From NCBI GenBank assembly GCA_947652605.1, contig OX393577.1, positions 34,785,466 through 34,849,465 on the forward strand: 64,000 bases of DNA. The letters run 5' to 3'. Each line of letters starts with the position of its first letter. Position 1 is the first letter of the stretch. Both the position numbers and the translations under genes were made by a program. Positions 1 through 11,303 of this stretch are shown in pieces. Source of the DNA: Elmis aenea. Taxonomy: Eukaryota > Arthropoda > Insecta > Coleoptera > Elmidae. Under the pieces are notes generated by a model, which had not been told where the DNA came from, did not search any database, and saw only the letters and a program-made list of their open reading frames with translations.

Positions 1-528
1 ACTGCCAACGGAGTATACATACGTTATAATGTCAAAACATTGCTCTCAAGTATATTCGCTGGTACGGTGGTACGTAACCTTGACAGTCCTGAAAACTAAT
101 AATGTGCATGCTGGCATTTAAATTACATTAACCCAGGGCCGTTCACCGAAAATTCGGGCTCTGGGAAACCAATAGACAACGGGCCCCGCTTTCCTCTTAG
201 AAAGGTATAAATTTAAGACTCGCATTTTGATATAGACAATGTAATTCTGTATTAAAAATACGAAGGAAAAAAAAGCAAAATGTTTAATAATATAATAACC
301 CAAGTCTCTAGCGTTCTTCGGCTTTGACTACATCATTTTCCTTTCTCTTTTTCTTCTTTTCTCTTAAAAGATCCAGATTTATGATGATAATATTGCATCT
401 TAATTTTATATTAGTAAATAAAATTTTACTAAATTTTCGTTAATAATAATAATACATAATCTTACTAAAGAAAACAAAATAATAGTTCATTGTTCATAAA
501 TAGTAATTAGGATAATAAATAATTTTAT
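1..528. other. Gene-free AT-rich stretch with one GC-rich hairpin
   Basis: No coding region is supported here. The only structured part is an imperfect hairpin at 132-165, where CCCAGGGCC faces GGGCTCTGGG, inside a locally GC-richer block at about 130-190. It may be a scrap of an unrecognised repeat. The rest is A/T-rich low-complexity DNA. Confidence 0.5.
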
Positions 529-792
529 CAGGGCCGTCGCGAGGGTATGTGTCGTCCTCAGTTATACTTTTCAATGCTCCCCCCTCTTTCCGGTGTTATC
601 ATCAAAATTGACTAATGAACAAACCATTTTAATATACTTTTTTTATATGAAAATATTTCTTTTTTAAATTATTGCACAGCTCTTTCAATTTTTATTTTCA
701 ATTGTAATTAATAATTTTACCGGCCCTACGAAGTGCTGCCCTCAGGCGGTGGCCCGAGTTGCCTTAGTGCTAAGCGAGTAGCGACGCCCCTA
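529..792. mobile_element. hAT-type MITE, 264 bp
   Basis: The left end reads CAGGGCCGTCGCGA. The right end, read on the other strand, is TAGGGGCGTCGCTA, giving imperfect 14-bp terminal inverted repeats of a type common in hAT elements (from memory). There is no coding capacity. A clear 8-bp target duplication is not visible (AATTTTAT on the left, ATGCGTAT on the right), so the copy is probably old. The right subterminal part is GC-rich, unlike the flanks. Confidence 0.6.
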
Positions 793-862
793 TGCGTATT
801 AAATTAATAATGATATTTCTTAAAATCAAATTTCACCGGGTATATAGGTACGCAACACACAT

Positions 863-1246
863 ATGCAAGGTGTCACACAAAAAAACGCCGCAAGCTGTAA
901 CTCCGTTGTTTGTTGTCCGATTTTGATGAACAAAAAAGTAAATGAAATGGCTCCTCAAACACTATGGGTAAACTGAATTGGATTTTAATTTATTTCAAGT
1001 TCAACTTAAATGTAAAACGATCGTGTTTTTTTTTTCAAATGGCGTCATCTATTTTTTTTACTAATTCTGGTAGACATTTTTTTTTCTGAATTCAATGATG
1101 TAATAATAATTTGATTTTAGTGCAAAATATTAAGAAAAATAAAAATTTAACAGAATTAAGTTAGGTTTCACAAAATTTTCAAGCGTCCCGTGGAAAACAA
1201 AAAAATCTTAATCAACAAATGTCATTTAAACGTCAGTGTGGTATTC
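863..1246 (+). repeat. Dispersed repeat of about 380 bp, copy A (inverted copy at 56554-56930)
   Basis: This segment matches the reverse complement of 56554-56930 along nearly its whole length with scattered differences and small indels. It runs from a GTGTCACAC plus poly-A plus ACGCCG motif to CGTCAGTGTGGTATT. No long open frame and no strong terminal inverted repeat is visible. It could be an internal segment of a larger transposon, because the other copy lies inside a piggyBac-like element. Confidence 0.7.
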
Positions 1247-1957
1247 ATTATATTAATGCCAACTATACATATCAAATATTATTACCTTGTACTCTAATGG
1301 TTTAAAAAGTTTTTAAAAGTTGCTAATGATAAACATAGGTTTCGGAAAAATTGTATATTAACCAGCTTTTGGCATTGAGGTGCTTTTCCATGTCTTCAAT
1401 TTTTTTTTGTTTTCTTATTTAAACTGTATTTCAGTGGGTGCCTTAAAAAACCAAACTCAAACTCGACGCAAAGTAAAATCTGGATATTATTAATATATTT
1501 ATTTACTGCAGTATAAGCTTTGCAATATTAAAAAGCCTTAGTAGATATTATATAATTTAGATAGTTTTTTTTTTTGGTATAGACACAGCCGTTTATAAAA
1601 TTCTAGCAGACGTTATTTAAACATTCTAATTTCGCGTACAGTCGAAACGAAAAATCAATTCAAATGTACCCATTTCCCATTCCTTATGTGGCTGCAGTTT
1701 ATTAAACTTGTATATCACAGCTTAATTGACAACTAACTGAAGACGTACGCCACGATAACTCTATTTGCAGCCGTATCTAAACAACTGTATACACCTACGG
1801 ATATTACAGTTGCCACTGAATGTAAAATAACAAAGGGACAGGCTGTCTAACAATACTTATTTTACCTATTACATCTGATTAGAAGAGTAAAATAATACAT
1901 TCATAATTACAAAATATTAATAAAGCAGTATTTTATCAATTACATAATAGTCTAAAT
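1247..1957. other. Gene-free AT-rich stretch with a scrap of a foldback family
   Basis: No gene is seen. The segment at about 1579-1612 (TAGACACAGCC, a 7-base gap, then AAATTCTAGCA) resembles the arm of the foldback at 11304-11961 and is probably a short remnant of that family. The rest is A/T-rich. Confidence 0.35.
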
Positions 1958-2100
1958 CGGCGATTCTTAACCTTTTAATTACCGCGTACCATTAACAAAA
2001 AAAATCAAAAATTTTGGTATCATCATACCTACACAAAGAAAAAAAAAACGCAACATATTAAGTGTAGGTACGCGTAGGTACCACCGGTTTAGAATCGCTG
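1958..2100. mobile_element. hAT-type MITE, 143 bp, near-exact 8-bp target duplication
   Basis: The left end is CGGCGATTCTTAACC. The right end read backwards is CAGCGATTCTAAACC, so the terminal inverted repeats differ at only two positions. The flanks are GTCTAAAT (1950-1957) and GTCTAAAA (2101-2108), seven of eight identical, which fits the 8-bp duplication of hAT elements. It is non-coding. Confidence 0.75.
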
Positions 2101-2506
2101 GTCTAAAATGTTTATAATATTTGAATTAATGGAGATGGAGATTCAGTTAAACGTATTGTAACAGCTTAAGTTATACCAGCTTGTTAGAAGCAAAAACAAA
2201 ATGTTGCGCTTTTTTTAAGTTTTATTTAATGTTTTAGGTCCAAAAATTAAAATCTGAATTTTTGTGCATTTGATTATCCAATATGCTTAATAAACTGATA
2301 GTGTGCGTTTTTTATAGCACACCAAGTAACGAAGAAAATTTTTGTTTTTGTTTTTGTTGTCATATTAGATAGGTATAGAAACATATTTTTTTTAAATTGA
2401 TGTACCTACCGGTAAAACAAAGTTACCAAAGAACAAAAAAAATCTATAACTTGTTTTAAATAACCAAAAACTTGACTTTTGTTTACAATTAAATAAGAAA
2501 AAATGC

Positions 2507-3461
2507 TATACCGGGTGATTCAGTTTGACTGTCGCACCCCTATAACTTTTTAAGTATTGAAAATAACCCCAACAAACCTCATACTTTTGGAAACGGCGAC
2601 AAATTCCCTATTAAATGATGTGCATTTGTTATCTCTACGATGGCGTAGGTATGTCAAATCCGCAATAGGCAACTGTTTTTTTTTAAATTACATAATATAC
2701 ATTTTTTGTTAATTCGGATAGAGAATTTAATTCTGAATCTGATCATGTATTAAAAAAGTATGCTTACATAAGAAATTTTTCGAGAAAATCAGTTCAAAGT
2801 TTATTCAAATTATAGCAAACAGTCTATTTAACAAAACAAAAAACGATCAAATCTTAAAAATTATACTATAACTCTCAATGGAAATGTATTAGAAATTAAT
2901 TTTTAATAAAAATAAAAACAAATAATAAACGTTGACATAAAAAAATTAGACTCTAATTTCAATCAAGCAGTTACAAATAGAGGATAACTGTGTTTGGAAT
3001 GTGAATACATTAAAGCCTAATTTTTTATATCGACGTTTATTATTTGTTTTTATTTTTATTTAAAATTAGTTTTTAATACATTTCCATTTATAGTTACAGT
3101 ATAATTTTTAAGGTTTGATAGTTTTTTGTTATGTTAAATACACTGTTTGCTATGATTTGAATAAACTTTGAACTGATTTTTCTCTAAAAATGTCTTATGT
3201 AAGCATACCTTTTTAATACACTTTCGGATTACGAATTAAATTCTCTATCCGAATCAACAAAAAAATGTACCTATATTATGTAATTTTACAAAAAAGCAGT
3301 TGCCTATCGCGAAATTGACATACGTCATTGTAGAGATAACAAATGCACATCATTTAATAGAAAATTTTTCGCCGTTTCCAAAAATATAAGGTTTGTTGGG
3401 GTTATTTTCAATAATTAAAAAGTTATAAGGGTGCGACAGTCAAACTGAATCACCCAGTATA
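2507..3461. mobile_element. Foldback element, family 1, non-autonomous (about 955 bp)
   Basis: Two long inverted arms start TATACCGGGTGATTCAG on the left and, read from the right end, TATACTGGGTGATTCAG. The arms pair over several hundred bases, and TA flanks both ends. Arm and loop sequence match the transposase-bearing relic at 39816-41296: the segment at 2985-3025 matches the 3' end of that transposase and its 3' flank. This is therefore an internally deleted, inverted derivative of that family. There is no open coding region. Confidence 0.85.
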
Positions 3462-4675
3462 TTCCTGCAAATAGCTAATAAGGTGTCCATGTGAAAAACT
3501 AAAGTTGACTATTTTATTTTCGTAATTGAGGGAGCCATAAAAAACTGCTTTATTTGACATATTATCAAATATTTATCATGAAGAAAAACCCAGATTTTTA
3601 TTTTGGTAATCAAAAACGTTTAAATAAAATTAAATATTAAAATTAAAATGTTTGACTTTTATTACATTAACTACGCATTTTCCAAAACATCTGATTGGTG
3701 CTCCAGATTAAGCTATATTATATCGCTTTTGTCAACCGATTCTGTATCACTTTTAAGAAGCACAATATCCGTTGTGGTCTAAATTAAATAGTACCCTGCA
3801 CACATTTTGATTACAGAACAAAAATTCTTATTCTCTTGGGTTTTAGTTTGTTTATGTCTTACAATTTGTCAGCGCTCAAAACAAAGTGCATTTTTTCGTT
3901 TAAAATGCTTGTGTTTAATTGAAAATGAAACACACCTTACCAAAAACTATTTTTTAATTCTGCTTTTAACGTATATTTTCAGGCAAGGAAAACTAATTTG
4001 TTATTAATACCTAGCGATTTATAATTAAAATAATTATAAAATTAAACTGACAAGATTTTATTAATACAAGTTCTAATTCTAATGTTACAAAAAGAAATGT
4101 TGTTATGTCTTAAGCGATTAATAATAACGCTTTTAAAAAGGCCATCCATAACTTCGCTGTAGAAAATAATTTTTCACGGTATTCACGGCTGCTGTGCATT
4201 AGTAATATTTCAGACTGAAATAAAGGAAACCGGATAAACAAAATTAAATTTCTTACAGCATTGTTATGCTTAATATATAGCTCAACGGTAATTATCCAAC
4301 ATAACTTAACCCCCGAAGTTTACTTGGCGTGAGAGAACAATTTACTCTAAAGATTCAGTTCCGTTCCAGTTGAAGTAATATTGCCTGATGGTGATGTATT
4401 AGACTCTGTAAATAAAAGAACAGTTGTACGTGCGTCGCTGGCACTGTGACAGTTTGATGGACGTTGAATTATGGCGTATTTACGCGCAACTTACAGTTCG
4501 CTAAAATTAGTCGAATGAAAGCGAAACAAAGTTTAGCGGCTAAATAATTGAGGCTAATTGTAAAGCTGATAGATCAGTTAATAACTTTCAACCGAGCGAA
4601 AAGCTTTAAGTGAAATGTGACTTATTTTGTCATTTATATCAAACAGAAAAACATTAAAAGATGTAATGTACAATG
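3462..4675. other. Gene-free AT-rich stretch
   Basis: No gene, terminal inverted repeat or recognisable repeat is seen. The open frame at 3807-4007 has low complexity and no recognisable features, and I do not regard it as coding. Confidence 0.5.
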
Positions 4676-5644
4676 TACAGTGTGGTCTATTTTCAATGCC
4701 CATACAGGGTATCTCGGTTATTATCAGAGATAGAAAAAAAGTAAATACATAAACTCGATTTATTTTTTCGAGAGAAATTTATTGCCGTAAACAGATTTTT
4801 AATATCTTTTTTAATTTTCGAAATATAGCCAAAAACCGATTTTTGGCACTTTTCAAAAATGTTAAATATCTCGTTTAAACGAGAAGATAGAAAAAACTTT
4901 AAAGACATTTTTCGCATGATTTAAAATAAGAAAATTAGGTGTAATATATCAATATTTGTATGAGTAAAAAAAAATTGAACATCGCCATCTTATTAAGGAC
5001 AAAAAACCATGCAAAAAATGTTTTTAAAGTTTTTTTCTATCTTCTCGTTTAAACGAGATATTTAACATTTTTGAAAAGAGCCAAAAATGGTGTTGGCTTA
5101 ATTTCGAGTATCAAAAAAGACATCAAAAATGTTAAATATCTCGCTTAAACGAAAAGATAGAGAAAAACTGTATAGACATTTTTTGCATGGTTTTTTGTCC
5201 TTAATAAGATGGCGATGTCAATTTTTTTTTACTCATACAAATATTGATATATTACACCTAACTTTCTTATTTTAAATGACAACCATAGTTGGCTTTGACA
5301 TGAATCGAAAGCTTATTTTTTGCGTTTTTCAAAAATATATAATTTGCCTATGGTTGCCATTTAAAATAAGAAAGTTAGGTGCAATATATCGGCATTGATA
5401 TAAGTAAAAAACAATTGAACCGCTATCTTATTAAGCACAAAAAATCATGCGAAAAATGTCTTTAAAGTTTTTTTCTATCTTCTCGTTTAAACGAGATATT
5501 TAACATTTTTGAAAAGTGCCAAAAATCGGTTTTTGGCTATATTTCGAAAATTAAAAAAGATATTAAAATTCTGTTTACGGCAATAAATTTCTCTCGAAAA
5601 AATAAATCGAGTTTATGTATTTATCGAAAATAGACCACCCTGTA
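4676..5644. mobile_element. Complex foldback element with alternating internal modules (969 bp)
   Basis: The ends are TACAGTGTGGTCTATTTTC and, from the right, TACAGGGTGGTCTATTTTC. The outer arms (about 4676-4800 and 5570-5644) pair closely. Inside, a module of about 45 bp centred on the palindrome TCTCGTTTAAACGAGA occurs four times in alternating orientation, near 4853-4895, 5035-5083, 5121-5165 and 5475-5517. A second module of about 85 bp occurs near 4938-5020, 5165-5265 and 5375-5460. No transposase is present. The element could form several alternative hairpins. Confidence 0.85.
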
Positions 5645-5824
5645 CATGACTATTAAACTAGGGTTTTAAGTGAATCCGTTTACAAATAAATTTTTTTGAT
5701 TAATAAAGAATTGATAACAGTAGTAAAATGGAAAAAAATTACTTAAATTTATAAAATATTTATGTTGTGGCCATTTTATTAAGTAAAATAGTATTATTTG
5801 GCTCTGATCATAGGTATTAATATA

Positions 5825-6497
5825 TACAGGGTGTAGACTCGGATCACGCAACATAGCGAATTCAATGGTAAAATTTTAAAAGTCGAATTCTTGCTCCGCT
5901 AATTATTTTAGAAAAAAAGTGCAAATACGTTTTTTGTAGAGAAAAAAATTCTGTATCCATAAATGTAATCAATATTACTTTTTCATGTTCCAATAACTGA
6001 AAATTATGCAAATTAAAAAAACGCGTTTGGACAGAAATCTGTAGTGCCTTGGAATTATGGTATGACAACTGCCCAGCCTAATGTCACTTATACTGTCACT
6101 TTGACGCGAAATTCATTCTTAATTATCCTTTATATTTTATCAAACATTTATTTTACACAATTAGTTATGTTTTCATTGCAAGATATAATAAAAATGATAA
6201 TTAAGAATAAACTTCAAACGTCAAAGTGACAGTAAGTGTTAATAAGATGGGCAGTTGTCGTAGCATAATTCCAAGGCACTACAGATTTTCGCGAAAACGC
6301 GTTTTTTAAATTGCTTATTTTTCTGTTTTTGGAAAACGAAAAAGTAATATTGATTACATTTATGGATACAGAATTTTTTTCTCTACAAAAAACGTATTTG
6401 CACTTTTTTTCTAAAATAATTAGCGGAGCAAGAATTCGACTTTTAAAATTTTACCATTGAAATTGCTATGTTGCGTGATCCGAGTCTACACCCTGTA
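5825..6497. mobile_element. Foldback element, family 3, copy 1 (673 bp)
   Basis: Ends are TACAGGGTGTAGACTCGGAT and its reverse complement, flanked by TA. The arms carry an inner inverted pair starting CTGTAGTGCCTTGGAATTAT. A second copy is at 14291-14975 and a 5' half at 18713-18996. A short hydrophobic open frame at 6044-6229 is shared with copy 2, but DNA-level identity explains this. There is no transposase. Confidence 0.88.
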
Positions 6498-6596
6498 TAG
6501 GTATTCATGTTATGATCGTAGCATCTAAGCGGCAATTTTGAGTTGCGCAAGCTAAATGTCTAAAACTGTACAGTGATTGTTGTTATTAGTTTATAG

Positions 6597-6850
6597 TATA
6601 TTACATAACAAGAGTAGTAAGGAGCATATTACGCACGAGTGGAAAAGTCATTTCCACGAGTGCGTAATTGCTTTACAACTCGTGTTATGTAGCTTACTTT
6701 TTCTACACATAATAACTACGATTTTAACGGCTTTTTGACTAATATGCATGCATTTACGTTGTCTTGCCAATTTTGACGTAAGCCTACTTTGACATTTCTA
6801 GATAAGTGTGCGTTTTGCTTGCCGTGCGTTAGGATATGCATGCAGGCTGT
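6597..6850. repeat. Hairpin MITE-like repeat, copy 1 (inverted copy at 27490-27760)
   Basis: A strong hairpin pairs TTACGCACGAGTGGAAA with TTTCCACGAGTGCGTAA. An outer pair is ATAACAAGAGTAGTAA and TTTACAACTCGTGTTAT. The downstream part includes TTTGACATTTCTAGA followed by GTGTGCGTTTTGCTTG. The whole segment recurs in reverse orientation at 27490-27760 with moderate divergence. It is non-coding; ends and target duplication are not resolved. Confidence 0.7.
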
Positions 6851-7530
6851 ACGGTAAGAATCATTTACATTAGCGGTCGTAGACAAAATATATTTATATA
6901 TCTGTTTTATAAAATTGCGTTATGAAAATAGTTATCATGCAAACATTTTTGTAATACAACTTTAGTTAATAAAATAAGATATCTATTTAAGATTTCTGAT
7001 TTTACAGAAGGAGGTGAAAGTTACCAAAATAGTACTACTTGGGTTATTTTATTTTCTATATCCCATTTGGCACTAATAAGCAAGCAAGTTAATAATAAAA
7101 CTTGATGTATAACACACATATAAATCTTAATCTTCTTGCTAAAAACAAATTAATTAGTTGTAAAACTTTTTATAACTACATGTAAAAGGTACGATTTAAA
7201 AACCGGTCCTCTAAATCGTATCTATTGGTGTCCTAAAACGTGCCTCCTTAAAAATTTGCTATTGGAAACAATAAAATAGATTTCTTAAGACAAGAAATTA
7301 TTTACTCATACATATTTTATTAATAATTATCCAAAAAACTGTGTGTAATAATAATTTTAAATACCGTATTTACGTTTTACTTAACGTGTTATATTAACAA
7401 CGAAGAGAAAGAAAATATTCATCGTACAAAAATTGTTAATTAATAATGTATTCATATTGTTGATGTAAGCCACGCTTGGGGTAATAAAAGATTTAGTCTT
7501 TTTAGCTCTCCTCTACAAGTTCTATAGATC
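6851..7530. other. Gene-free AT-rich stretch
   Basis: No gene is seen. A small inverted pair at about 7192-7222 (TACGATTTA and TAAATCGTA) is the only local structure. Confidence 0.45.
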
Positions 7531-9047
7531 TACAGGGTGGTGCTTTTTTCGATGCTCACCATTGCTATCTTGGAAACGGTAAGAGATACAAGGTCGGTTA
7601 AATTAGAGAAAAGTTGCATATTTTTATGGCGATTAAGAATCTGAAAAGAAATCCTGGATATTTTAATTCGTTTTTGATTTATTACAAAAAAACTGAAAAA
7701 TGTGATTTTAGAAAAATATTATTATCTTCCCTACCATTGACGCTATTTCATTTAAACTTGGTAACTTTATGTTTTTGACCGTCCTGGGTTTGATGACGTC
7801 AACAGAAATTTTCTAAGCCTTCTAGATTTCAAGTTGCGATAGTCAACTTTTTTATTTCTTATGGCCGCCATATTGGATTTTTACACCATCAGACAGACAA
7901 AAAAATTAGCTTTTCAGATTGGTAACCAACATACCTTTTTTCTTTCAAAAAACTTGTTGAAATTTTAAAATTTGTGTAAATAATTCATAAAATCGAGAAT
8001 CCTCTGAAAAACAATTGAAATTATAATATAAATAAAAGTGACACAACATTTTATAGGTCTAATAAAATAACGAAATGACAATAAATTTAAAACACCAGAT
8101 AAATAATTATTTAAATTGTTTAAAGTGCGCGCCGGTATGTATGATGTGGTGGTTAGTCCTCAACTTCATTTCGTCCACCGCCTTTAGGATAGTTTGTCCC
8201 GAAATAGAGTCGAAAGCATTTTTGATTTTACGGCGAAGAAGTTCAATATTTTCCGTTAGGGTTGCATAAACAATATCAATGTACAAGTAATCCATAGGCG
8301 TTAAACATGGCGATCGCGGAGGCCAATGAACAGGACCAAATTTAACAAGTCATGAATTTTGAAAGCGTACATCTAAATTAATATCCTTTTACAATGCGGG
8401 CGTTGTGAAGACCAGCTCCTTCTTGCTGAAACTACTGGATTTTAAATTGTTAATAATGGCAATTCGTCCAACATATCTTCTAAATATGTTTCCAACAATT
8501 TTAATTTCGTTATCATTAGACCAATAAAATGTTCTGTAGCTTTTATTTATATCATAGTTTCAATTGTTTTTCAGAGCATTCTCGATTTTATGAATTATTT
8601 ACACAAGTTTTAAAATTTCAACAAGTTTTTTGAAAGAAAAAAGGTATGTTGGTTACCAATCTAAAAAGCTAATTTTTTTGTCTGTCTGATGGTGTAAAAA
8701 TCCAATATGGCGGCCATAAGAAATAAAAAAGTTGACTATCGCAACTTGAAATCTAGAAGGCTTAGAAAATTTCTGTTGTCGTCATCAAACTCAGGACGGT
8801 CAAAAACATAAAGTTACCAAGTTTAAATGAAATAGCGTCAATGGTAGGGAAGATAATAATATTTTTCTAAAATCACATTTTTCAGTTTTTTTGTAATAAA
8901 TCAAAAACTAATCAAAATATCCAGGATTTCTTTTCAGATTCTTAGTCGCTATAAAAATATGCAACTTTTCTCTAATTTAACCGACCTTGTATCTTTTACC
9001 GTTTCCAAGATAGCAATGGTGAGCATCGAAAAAAGCACCACCCTGTA
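7531..9047. mobile_element. Long-TIR foldback element with transposase remnant in its centre (1517 bp)
   Basis: The ends TACAGGGTGGTGCTTTTTTC are inverted at both sides and flanked by TA. The arms of about 528 bp each (7531-8058 and 8520-9047) pair with few mismatches, so they are recent or have been homogenised. The central single-copy segment carries a decayed transposase on the minus strand, annotated separately. This layout of long arms around one transposase looks like the least rearranged member of the foldback group in the window. Confidence 0.9.
8107..8560 (-). pseudogene. Decayed Tc1/mariner-related transposase, C-terminal half
   Basis: Reading the minus strand in shifting frames shows, in order: a YLEDMLDELPLL-like stretch, then QQEGAGLHNARIV (family form QQDGAPPHNARIV, so the second catalytic Asp is replaced by Glu and a Pro by Gly), then VHWPPRSPCLTPMDYL (family form RSPDLTPLDFFL, with Asp replaced by Cys). 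After that comes a 62-codon open tail (8107-8295) containing LTENIELLRRKIKNAFDSI and ending HIIHTGAHFKQFK, the counterpart of the GGHFEHLL ending. These are hallmarks of an insect transposase family with DDE_3-like catalytic and DUF4817-like N-terminal domains (family naming from memory). Stops and frameshifts interrupt it upstream of 8295. It is not functional. Confidence 0.8.
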
Positions 9048-9310
9048 TACAATACGACCTTTAAAAAATTGAAAAATTTGAATTTAATCTTTATAATAAC
9101 TGTAACATACATAATGTAGGTATATCTTAGGCTGTTAGGGTCAAAGTGTATAATTCGGTACGCTACAGAAAGTCTAGGTATTCTGTGTAATGCACCATTT
9201 TGTTTTTTTTTGTTATAAGTATATGAAATATTTTTTAAGTGTATTCTCTTGGTGTTGGCGATGCCTTTTTGTGAAAACTGTATAAAAAATTTTGGTTTTT
9301 TATTTTACAT
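9048..9310. other. Gene-free AT-rich stretch
   Basis: Spacer between two transposons; no gene or repeat recognised. Confidence 0.4.
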
Positions 9311-9509
9311 CAGGGGTGCGTTCAGGAATTCGAAACTGGTGTGCTGTGTATCAAAAACCTCGAATGCATTGCGTTCAAAAATTCGTTTGGTGTGCACACA
9401 ATATGCACATTTTACACCCCACCTGGGACTGGTGTGTGGGTGTGCGCACCGGTTGATACACTACTAGACGCGCACCAACACCAGTTTCGAATTCCTGAAC
9501 GCACTCCTG
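9311..9509. mobile_element. MITE with 32-bp near-perfect terminal inverted repeats (199 bp)
   Basis: The left end CAGGGGTGCGTTCAGGAATT and the right end, read backwards, CAGGAGTGCGTTCAGGAATT, continue to 32 bp with a single mismatch. The interior is GC-richer than the flanks and holds internal variants of the end motif (ATTGCGTTCAAAAATTCG). No convincing target duplication is visible, so the superfamily is unassigned; P-like, hAT or PIF/Harbinger are possible. It is non-coding. Confidence 0.75.
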
Positions 9510-10650
9510 TATTATTGTAAGTACAAAGCTTGCAACAAATATATGAAAATTTTATTGTGATGCGAAAATTAATATTTACGCAACATAACTCTATTTAATA
9601 TTAGAAAGGATTTACTAGAATATTTTTGATTCAGACGTTAAGTTAAAAAGTATAAACATATGTAGCAACGGTAACATGTGTAGCAGTACAGTTTCAACAA
9701 TCTATTTTAGTATGATATATTCGCATAGATTATAGGCTATGATTATGAATATTCCATTGCACCTGGTGCAACATGTCCTGCTGTGTGTTACTACTAACAT
9801 TAATTATTCCACTCTCTAAATGAAGATGTCCCATGGCATACCGCAATAGTAGATTGATTAATGCAGATAATGTGTACGTTAATTCTGCACGTGCATGTAA
9901 CTCGTGTTAACATTTCGATCATAAGATTAAACGGCTTGCAAATAATATAACCAAGTAAAGGTATGTTAAGCTACACTTATATAAACGTCAGTCCGTCAAT
10001 TAACAAAATTTATAAGATAGATACATGAAACAGTTTTTAAATTATGAATAAAGTAATTTTTGTTTAAAATTTTATTTAGTACTCGTAGTAACAATGACCA
10101 AATTATTTTATCTTTAATATCAGTTTTTTTTACTGATCAAGATTTATTATTGACACGAGAAATTACAATCCTTGTTAATTGGCATTAACTCGTTTTTGAG
10201 GTAGGCGTTTAAAGATTTTCCTATTTGTATAATTTAAAGTCCCTAATGTATATTTGTTTTTGCTTATGGAGATAATTAACTTTTTTTTGTGCAAATTCAA
10301 CAGTATATAAATTAATAATATTATAACACGTAGTAAGTTAAATGATTTTTATTAAACGTACTATGTATAATTAACCATCAACATGTACGATTTTATGTAA
10401 AGTAATCGTAAATTATATAAGATTGCTTAATCATTTAACTTCATATTAATCAATCTGACTTTTTTTTTGTAAAAACAGATTGATGAAAATTTACCATCGT
10501 GAGCTGGAAATACTGAATGATGCTGGTATAGAATAGTTTTTAAAGCATAACTTGTAGCTGATTTTCCGAATTCACGAAAATTTGTCAAGTGCACGAAAGA
10601 AAAACAAATTTAGCTTATAATATTTTGTACTAAATTATTCTTTAATAAGT
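9510..10650. other. Gene-free AT-rich stretch with a small foldback
   Basis: No gene is seen. AAGTTAAATGATT at about 10334 is inverted at about 10426 (AATCATTTAACTT), framing roughly 105 bp that may be a minor MITE. The rest is low complexity. Confidence 0.4.
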
Positions 10651-11153
10651 CGTTAACGAAATTATGGCCAACCTTCATAATAACATTTTCACAAAATTAG
10701 CCATATCTTGGTTATTTTTTGCAATAAATTAAAAAAAAATATATTTGAAAAGCTAAAAGTGCTCTTTCATATAAATTCATGAATTATTAGGGTTTCACTT
10801 AAAAAATAGTCAAGTTTACTTCATCTCTCAAAAATCAAGTTCATTTTTATTTATTTATTTATTTTATTATTTATTAAAATAAATTTGAAATTAAGTATAA
10901 GCATGTTTATAAAAAAGCTATGAAACATTTAGTTCTATTTTTATAAATATAGAAGTTATAGTAAATATAAAAAAATACGATAATATTTGCGTGTAGTGCC
11001 AAAATAGAAAGCGATATAAAAGATCTCATAACAAAGGCGTGTATATCTCAAAAAAAAAAAAAAGTCTAAGAGACCGATAACAGACTTATGGTATTATGGT
11101 AACCGGGATTACCAGGAAAATATTCCAATTTGGTCCACCCTGTACATCTCCGT
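10650..11153. mobile_element. 3' part of a CAGGGTG-end element, 5' truncated
   Basis: The right end GGTCCACCCTGTA at about 11141-11153 matches the end type of the foldback elements. The segment at 10660-10830 matches 35430-35600 of the foldback at 34688-35904, including AGCCATATCTTGG and AGGGTTTC. No left end is found, so this is a truncated relative. Nothing coding remains. Confidence 0.65.
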
Positions 11154-11303
11154 AATGCGCGTATAAAATTATTCTTTCTTAAGAAGAATCATTTGCTTTG
11201 GTTTTAAATGTTTCGTTGCCATTTTAACGTAAAATTCTAAATAAAGTTTGATATGTTTTGTTGATTGTCAAGATAAATAGGTATATTTATTGGACAATAC
11301 AAA

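Noticed and set aside
4853..5517. Regularly repeated 45-bp modules resembling a CRISPR array
   Set aside because: The copies alternate in orientation, spacing is irregular, and they sit inside a foldback transposon of a eukaryotic genome.
6044..6229. A small hydrophobic peptide conserved between 6044-6229 (plus) and 14540-14776 (minus)
   Set aside because: Both frames lie in the centre of the same transposon family; shared DNA identity explains the shared peptide, and no start context or domain supports a gene.
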